From Lewinellaceae bacterium (GTDB lineage Bacteria > Bacteroidota > Bacteroidia > Chitinophagales > Saprospiraceae), in NCBI GenBank assembly GCA_020636095.1, contig JACJYN010000002.1, positions 558,001-622,000 of the forward strand: a stretch of DNA of 64,000 nt, read 5' to 3'. The notes below the pieces were generated by a model that was not told the origin of the DNA, did no database searches, and saw only the letters and a program-made list of their open reading frames with translations. Below are positions 58,611-64,000 of the stretch, one piece after another. Every line of letters begins with the position of its first letter. Position 1 is the stretch's first letter. The translations under genes and the position numbers were made by a program.

Positions 58611-61085
58611 CTATTCCATCAACCCAAATCCATAGCCTCTCTTCTTCAACTCACGGATCAACTCTTCCAGCCGGGAATAAAAATGATCCGTCCGGTCCGG
58701 GTGTGCGCCGATGTGCAGCAATAAAATAAAGCCGTTTAAACCGGATTCACCAGCCATTTCATAGCTCAGAATACTGTCCATGATCTCCTCACTGCTCCGG
58801 TAGCGCACGCCCATATCGGGGGTGGTGTAGTCGGCATTGGAGCGGGTGCCTGGGCTGAAATTAATGAGCTGCAGGCCGAGTTCTTTTGTCCATTGGCTGA
58901 TGGTGGGGTTGTACCACTCATAAGGGGGGAGGAAGAAGGGCGCGTCCTGCTTTTGTACGCCGAAACGGGCCATCTCCCGGTAGTTGGCCTGCAGGTCGGC
59001 TATGAATTGTTGTTTGGTGACCAGCAGGGAATCCCGGTTGTCCCAGGGAGCGTAGAGCAGGTGCTGATCGGAATGGGCGCCGAGGTAGTGCCCATCCGCT
59101 TTCAGGCCGCGGATCAGGCTCTGGTTATCGGGCTGGCGGTAGAAATCGCCGGTGAAGAAGAAGTGGGCGGGTACCCTTTGTTCGTTCAAAACCTGGCGGA
59201 TGTATTTGCCCCCGTCGTTGTACTCCCCGCCGGTGAAGACGAGGTGGATGGTTTTGGCGGTGGTGTCCGCCCGAATGATAGCGCCTTCGTAGAAGGTAAA
59301 GCCGGTATAGGTATTGGGCCACTCTTCCTCCATAGCCGACAGATAGAACGTCAGGCTGGCAGTGCCGTCCATGGTCGGCTCGTTGGTGGAGTAGTCGCCC
59401 CAGTCGTCGTGGTAAACGCAGAGATCCGACTGGAATGGGGCGTACTCATCGCCGTTGACGATCTTCAATCCGATCAGGCGGTTGAAGGTGCTGGTGTAGA
59501 TGGGCCCGTCGGCCAGGCCTCCGTCGATGGGGTAGCCATACACGGCGGTGAAGGCGGAGTGGGGGTCTACCGGTGTATCCGCCCCCTCCGGGAAGCCGAC
59601 GATCATGCTGGTTCCCCAGGGGTTGCAGCCGAAGAGCCAGTCGCGCAGCGCAGCCTCCATTTCCAGATAGCGGCCGTCTCCACTGAGCTGGTGGTAGAGG
59701 CGGGCCTGGGTGAGGGCGGCGGCCACCAGGTTGTTGGAGCACCAGATATAGGGCACGCCCCGTAAGAAGCCGTTTGCTTTTCCTCTCTGATAAATGGCTT
59801 CCAACCCCTGCTTCAGAAAACTGATGAACTGGGCCCGGCCCAGGCTGTCGGCGGATTGGGCCACCAGGTAGTGCCCCAGGTTGACAAATGGGTACCACTG
59901 GTAATGGCGGGCGGTGTCGGTGATCATCCAGGGGGTGGCAGGCTCCAGTTGGCCCCAGTAGATGGCTTCCTTCAGCAAGGCCGGGTCATTGGAATGGCGA
60001 AATAGCTGGGCGGCGGCCAGTTCCATATCATCGATGTAGTTGTCTTCTTCATAGAAGTAGGGGGCGCGGTTGCTGGCGGTCTGGCAGACGCCCAGGTCCG
60101 TTTTGGCGAAAGCGTAGGTTTCGAGCGCTTTGGCGAAGATGCGTTCGCAAAACTGGGGATAGTGATCTTTCAAAAGTTCCGCTCCCAGAGCAAAAGCAGA
60201 GGCGTATTTAGCGGCGGTGGAGGAAACGCCGGTAGTGCGATTCTTGTACTTCGCCAGGCCCTGTGGCTGGCCGGTGACAAAGTACACCGGGCGTTCCAGC
60301 CCTTTGCCGTAGTCGACGGAATCGAGAGTAGGCAGCCGGAAGCCCAGGTGGTCGCGGTCGTCAGCGATCTGGTTAAATAGCATACCGTAGGAAGGGTTCA
60401 TCTTGTCCAGCCAGTCGAGCCCCCATTTGGCCTCGTCCAGGATGTCGGGAATGCCGTTGGGGCCGGGCAGGCCGGCGGCATCGTAGTAGTCGCCAAAGGC
60501 CTGCGGGTTTTGCTGATAGGCGAACAGCATCTGGTAGGTGGCGTTGGCGGAGGTGGTGACGTACTGCAGGTAGTCGGAGGCATCGTGCCAGCCGCCGGTA
60601 ACGTCGATGTGTTGCCCCTCCAGCTCGGGGTGGTCGACGATGAAACCGTCCTGGGTATGGCAGGAGTCCCGCAGGTAAGGATTGTAGCCACAGCGTTGCT
60701 GCCGCATGTAATTCAACAGGAAGTCGGCGGCGCCGTCGTAAATGTCCTGGGCGATGCGGAAGGGCGGGCTTTGTAAGGCTCCTGCCCGGATGTAAAAGGT
60801 TCCTTCTTCCTCAAAGCCGGAAAAATTGAGCCGGAAAATTTTGTTGAAACACGCATAGGCGGGGAAGGTGGTGACTTGCTTGCTTCGAAAGACGGTTGCT
60901 TCGGTGAGCAGGTCGACCACTTCGAAGGATGTAACCTCCCTGTCCTCCTGGCATCCTACAACGGCCACCTTGATGGATTGGGGGGTATAGCCCAGTTGGT
61001 TGATGCGAATCCAGCTTTGCTGGGAGAAGAGGCTGCCGATGCTGGCGAGGAAAACCGTTAGGGCCAGATGGAAATATTTTACCAT
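58611..61085 (-). CDS. GH9 endoglucanase-like and polysaccharide deacetylase fusion
   Basis: The ATG at 61083-61085 gives 824 residues with a signal peptide (FHLALTVFLASIGSLFSQ). An N-terminal immunoglobulin-like CelD_N domain (WIRINQLGYTPQSIKVAVVG) is followed by an alpha-toroid GH9 domain (about 115-570: VTGGWHDASDYLQYVTT with the catalytic Asp pair, LFGCNPWGTSMIVGFPEG). The last 210 residues are a NodB-type deacetylase fold: IHLVFTGGEYNDGGKYIRQV, AHFFFTGDFYR, HYLGAHSDQHLLYAPW and LLLHIGAHPDRTDHFYSRLE. The canonical TFDDG is changed to VFTGG, so metal binding may be altered. It cuts and perhaps deacetylates a beta-glucan. It is extracytoplasmic, read towards hypC. Confidence 0.85.
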   Translation of the reverse strand: MVKYFHLALTVFLASIGSLFSQQSWIRINQLGYTPQSIKVAVVGCQEDREVTSFEVVDLLTEATVFRSKQVTTFPAYACFNKIFRLNFSGFEEEGTFYIRAGALQSPPFRIAQDIYDGAADFLLNYMRQQRCGYNPYLRDSCHTQDGFIVDHPELEGQHIDVTGGWHDASDYLQYVTTSANATYQMLFAYQQNPQAFGDYYDAAGLPGPNGIPDILDEAKWGLDWLDKMNPSYGMLFNQIADDRDHLGFRLPTLDSVDYGKGLERPVYFVTGQPQGLAKYKNRTTGVSSTAAKYASAFALGAELLKDHYPQFCERIFAKALETYAFAKTDLGVCQTASNRAPYFYEEDNYIDDMELAAAQLFRHSNDPALLKEAIYWGQLEPATPWMITDTARHYQWYPFVNLGHYLVAQSADSLGRAQFISFLKQGLEAIYQRGKANGFLRGVPYIWCSNNLVAAALTQARLYHQLSGDGRYLEMEAALRDWLFGCNPWGTSMIVGFPEGADTPVDPHSAFTAVYGYPIDGGLADGPIYTSTFNRLIGLKIVNGDEYAPFQSDLCVYHDDWGDYSTNEPTMDGTASLTFYLSAMEEEWPNTYTGFTFYEGAIIRADTTAKTIHLVFTGGEYNDGGKYIRQVLNEQRVPAHFFFTGDFYRQPDNQSLIRGLKADGHYLGAHSDQHLLYAPWDNRDSLLVTKQQFIADLQANYREMARFGVQKQDAPFFLPPYEWYNPTISQWTKELGLQLINFSPGTRSNADYTTPDMGVRYRSSEEIMDSILSYEMAGESGLNGFILLLHIGAHPDRTDHFYSRLEELIRELKKRGYGFGLME

Positions 61086-61234
61086 TTGACAAAAATGGGC
61101 CGGGTAGAAAAAGCTGCGTCCCGGATGCCTGGCGCCCAGCGGCCGGCCGATGAAATCGTTCACTGCTTTGTGCAAATACTTTTCCATATATTGTGACGGC
61201 GGTAAAGGAGTTCTCGAGCATTAAATAAAAATCA

Positions 61235-63826
61235 ATGTACTGGTTACGCATCATCCTAATCGCACTAATATTGCCCTGGGCTCATATCCCCACCTTCTGC
61301 CAGGCCTTTCCATGTGATGGCAGTTTGCTTTTCTCTACCAATTCTGGCGGCCCTCCCACAAAAATTTATAAAGTATATTTTGGGCCATTTGGTTTAGTAA
61401 CCTTTGGTCAAATCAAGTATTATTCAGATGGTAACTTCAATGGGCTTGGCTTCAATCCTAAAGATAATTATATATATGCCGTTCGAACGAATAGCAATGA
61501 AATTGTTCGAATCAAGGCAGATAACAGCTTTGAAGTTATTGGGAATGTACCTAACCTGGATGAATTGACCACTACTGCTGGAGATTGTACACCTGATGGT
61601 TATTATTTATGTCATGACCAAGTATTAGATCAGATTTTGGTTTTCGAGGTTGTAGAAAACTTCGCGTTGGTAAATCAGATAGATCTGTTCTGGGACCCGA
61701 TTTCGAATATTAGCGGCCCCTTCACCGCTCGTATTGATGATTTCGCCATTGACCCAAACAATACTACCGTAGCCTATTCTTTTCAAGGAAATTATTCCGA
61801 TTCCGATTTGGAACCTGAAGAGACAAAAGGTTTTCTTTTAAAGATTAATCTGGATTTCCAAAGCCCGAATGTAGGGATGGTTACGCCCATTGCCCGGATT
61901 CCCAGAGATGTCATCCGCAAAATCGGCAGTCTGATGTTTTCGGCTAATGGAGGTTTATTCGCATATGGATCCACATCACAAAACCCGAATCAGGCTCAAA
62001 ACCGGCTCTTGAATATTGATAAATCTTCTGGTGTTGCGGCCCAATATACGGCCACTGGCCCAGGAGCCATTAATAGCGATGGCTGTTCGTGTCCTTACAG
62101 TCTTAGTTTTACCAATTATGCTAACCCTAATTTTGCGCTGTGTTCCGATTCAAAGCTAAATTATACCTTAGTGGTTACGAATCGAACTTTTCAGGACATC
62201 CCCAATGCATCTCTAGTAGATACATTGGCTGAAGGTATGATTATTTCAAACATATCGGGAAATTTCAATGGGAACTTTGCTGCCGGAACAGGGATAGGTA
62301 CCCGAATTTTACAGTTGGATAATATTGAAATTAATGCCAGGTCAGAAGCCACCATCCAAATTGAAACTGAAATAATTGATTTGCCGATAGACATCATATC
62401 GAATCAGGCCTTTCTCACTAACTTACCAGAAAAATTTGAAAACGATTTAGTCTCGGATGACCCGGCTACAGTATTCGTAGGGGATGCTACGAGGATATTT
62501 TCAGATCCACAGAGATTGAAAGAATTCACCATAGAGGTCACCCATCCGACCGACTGCCTGAAACCAGGAGATGGTAGAATAGTTCTATCCGCACCCGTTT
62601 TAATCCCGGGCATTGAGTACGAAGTGAATATGCGAAATGAAGAATATACCGAATTTGCAAGAAACGTAATCATCGATGATCAACATACTTTTGTACTGGA
62701 TAGTTTGTTTCCTGGAGAATATACATTTTACAAAATCACGCCTAGGACTAGCAGGTGTAGTTTCGCCATGAAAGATACTACAGTAACCCTGGAGGCGCCA
62801 AATGAATTGATTCAAGCTGATATATTCACCAATAGCCCCATTTGTGAAGGGGCTACTTTAGAACTTTCTGCTACGGTTTTTCCACCAGAAGGAACCGTTC
62901 AATGGTCGGGGCCAAATGGATTTCTATCTACCGATTTAAATATCACTTTGGATACTGCGGTTTTCGAGCAAAGTGGCCTGTATGAGATGGTATTCAGCTA
63001 TGGTGTTTGCGAGCAGGTGCGAAAGCTCGAAATAGAAGTAGCACCTGACATCGAAGCCAAGATAAGCAGCAAGGATAATTATTGCGAACGCGACACCGTG
63101 CGCTTAATTGCAGAAGGAGCAGGAAATTTGCACTCCTTTATTTGGACAAATCCAGATGGTATTCAGTTTTCAAACCAAGTTCTTGAAATTCCTTTTGCCG
63201 GCATTGAGCATGAAGGGCTTTACGAAGTGATTATTGATAATGGCTATTGTAAAGATACCACGAGTAAATTTATCAGTATGTTGCCAACACCTACGCTGAC
63301 ACTTCCATCATTAGTCAAATCCGATTTTTGTAATCCGGTGGTATTAACGCCAGAACTATCTGGTGACACCAATGTTTCTTATGCCTGGACTCCGGGGGTA
63401 GGGTTGAGTTGTACAGATTGCCCCAAACCCGAAATCGCACTACCTGTCAATCCTAGGTATCAGTTGAATGTAAGCAATGAATTTGCTTGTCAAGACAGTG
63501 CAGATGTTTTTGTGTTTTTAGATCAGGAGGGCCTCATATACATTCCCAATGTCTTTAGTCCAAATAACGATGGAGTGAACGATTATTTCCAGGTATTTCC
63601 TGACTGTGGTGTAGCGTGCATTGATGAGTTCCAAATCTTTGACCGCTTCGGTGGTTTGGTTTATTCATTGAGTTCTTTGGAGCAATTCTCTAACCCCGGA
63701 ATATTCTGGGATGGGTACATCAATAATCTCGAAGCCAGCGTAGGCGTATATCTCTGGCAGCTGGAGATAACCTTGATTGATGGTACGACGAGAAGCTTGA
63801 AAGGGAATGTAACTATAATTCGCTAA
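61235..63826 (+). CDS. Surface protein with gliding-associated C-terminal domain (CHU_C)
   Basis: This is 863 residues, noticeably AT-rich compared with its neighbours. A signal peptide (IALILPWAHIPTFCQAFP) leads to a beta-propeller-like region (LLFSTNSGG, FSANGGLFAYGS), a DUF11-like domain (LNYTLVVTNRTFQDIPNASL), then Ig/PKD-type repeats (LELSATVFPPEGTVQWSGPN). The C-terminal domain YIPNVFSPNNDGVNDYFQVF to YLWQLEITLIDGTTRSLKG is the type B sorting signal of the type IX secretion system. It is exported and attached to the cell surface; adhesion is plausible. Confidence 0.88.
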   Translation: MYWLRIILIALILPWAHIPTFCQAFPCDGSLLFSTNSGGPPTKIYKVYFGPFGLVTFGQIKYYSDGNFNGLGFNPKDNYIYAVRTNSNEIVRIKADNSFEVIGNVPNLDELTTTAGDCTPDGYYLCHDQVLDQILVFEVVENFALVNQIDLFWDPISNISGPFTARIDDFAIDPNNTTVAYSFQGNYSDSDLEPEETKGFLLKINLDFQSPNVGMVTPIARIPRDVIRKIGSLMFSANGGLFAYGSTSQNPNQAQNRLLNIDKSSGVAAQYTATGPGAINSDGCSCPYSLSFTNYANPNFALCSDSKLNYTLVVTNRTFQDIPNASLVDTLAEGMIISNISGNFNGNFAAGTGIGTRILQLDNIEINARSEATIQIETEIIDLPIDIISNQAFLTNLPEKFENDLVSDDPATVFVGDATRIFSDPQRLKEFTIEVTHPTDCLKPGDGRIVLSAPVLIPGIEYEVNMRNEEYTEFARNVIIDDQHTFVLDSLFPGEYTFYKITPRTSRCSFAMKDTTVTLEAPNELIQADIFTNSPICEGATLELSATVFPPEGTVQWSGPNGFLSTDLNITLDTAVFEQSGLYEMVFSYGVCEQVRKLEIEVAPDIEAKISSKDNYCERDTVRLIAEGAGNLHSFIWTNPDGIQFSNQVLEIPFAGIEHEGLYEVIIDNGYCKDTTSKFISMLPTPTLTLPSLVKSDFCNPVVLTPELSGDTNVSYAWTPGVGLSCTDCPKPEIALPVNPRYQLNVSNEFACQDSADVFVFLDQEGLIYIPNVFSPNNDGVNDYFQVFPDCGVACIDEFQIFDRFGGLVYSLSSLEQFSNPGIFWDGYINNLEASVGVYLWQLEITLIDGTTRSLKGNVTIIR

Positions 63827-63873
63827 GAGCTTGTTGGAAAACGGTTCTTTCAGCATATCAAACGACGAAAACC

Positions 63874-64000
63874 ATGAGCGACCAGATCAACCGCCGCAAC
63901 TTCATCCAAAAATCCGCGGCCATCGGCGCCGGCCTGGCTGCTATCCCCGGCACTACTTTCGCCGCCCCCGCCGCCAGCAAAAACGGTAAGCCCCGTTCCA
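63874..64000 (+). CDS. Tat-exported protein, N-terminal part (runs off the window)
   Basis: Only the first 42 codons are present. MSDQINRRNFIQKSAAIGAG has the twin-arginine motif, with LAAIPGTTFAAPAASK as the hydrophobic and cleavage part. Oxidoreductases of the Gfo/Idh/MocA type commonly begin so in Bacteroidota, but the body is not visible. AAGAGCTTGTTGGAAA between this gene and the previous stop resembles one arm of the hairpin at 7888. Confidence 0.8.
   Translation, partial: MSDQINRRNFIQKSAAIGAGLAAIPGTTFAAPAASKNGKPRS

Noticed and set aside
1..64000. CRISPR array, tRNA or rRNA gene
   Set aside because: No regularly spaced identical repeats with unique spacers, and no cloverleaf or rRNA-like conserved stretch was found on either strand. 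The tandem arrays have 7-8 bp units without spacers.

Overview
The window looks like a chromosomal segment of a Bacteroidota bacterium, most likely a Saprospiria relative (Lewinella/Phaeodactylibacter-like; inferred, not proven). Supporting signs are a gliding-associated C-terminal domain protein, tandem MacB/FtsX-type permeases, a TPR hybrid sensor kinase fused to an AraC output domain, starts without Shine-Dalgarno sites, and GC-rich coding. No rRNA, tRNA, CRISPR array or transposase gene was seen.

Layout. 1-3.2 kb: a decayed Tc insecticidal-toxin locus (TcB fused to TcA) interrupted by two identical 151-bp miniature elements. 3.4-13.9 kb: a SnoaL-like protein, a formylglycine-enzyme-fold membrane protein, an ABC permease and two tandem CotH-like/beta-helix membrane proteins. 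14.2-15.6 kb: an AT-rich two-gene unit pairing an effector-associated death-like domain protein (EAD11-like) with a membrane M48 peptidase; this is the best candidate for an undescribed conflict system. 15.7-26.2 kb: arylsulfotransferase, hydrolases, adenylate cyclase, sulfatase, and a kinase-fold/HAD pair. 26.6-30.6 kb: a VapBC-like pair, a dead ABC ATPase, an XRE/DUF2975 pair, a Dabb protein and a truncated lipocalin-like gene. 30.6-34.7 kb: a polyamine locus (membrane spermidine synthase, YgiB/YgiC-like pair, AdoMet decarboxylase). 34.7-42.2 kb: metabolic genes including a PPi-type phosphofructokinase. 42.3-47.8 kb: the hybrid kinase and a frameshifted permease. 48.2-51.1 kb: a VOC/dioxygenase pair followed by a scrambled second copy. 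51.6-58.3 kb: a membrane-bound [NiFe] hydrogenase whose small subunit has the extra cysteines of oxygen-tolerant enzymes (protease, cytochrome b, large and small subunits), divergent from hypA, hypB and hypC. 58.6-64 kb: a GH9-deacetylase fusion, a gliding-domain surface protein and the start of a Tat-exported protein.

The striking genome-scale feature is the spacers. They carry several families of small inverted-repeat elements. Family 1 has ends GTAACTATT(C/T)AGCA and perfect 8-bp target duplications at all six complete copies, and two of its subtypes have their central segment in opposite orientation. Family 2 has ends GGCTACC, 113-bp copies, 8-bp duplications and a recognisable empty site. 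Family 3 has ends TACTCTGTAAA and 161-bp copies. Family 4 has ends AGTAnnnGGAC next to TA. There are also many degenerate 7- and 8-bp tandem arrays and short palindromes. The elements are nested in one another, and their copies are identical or nearly so within subtypes, so they look recently active.
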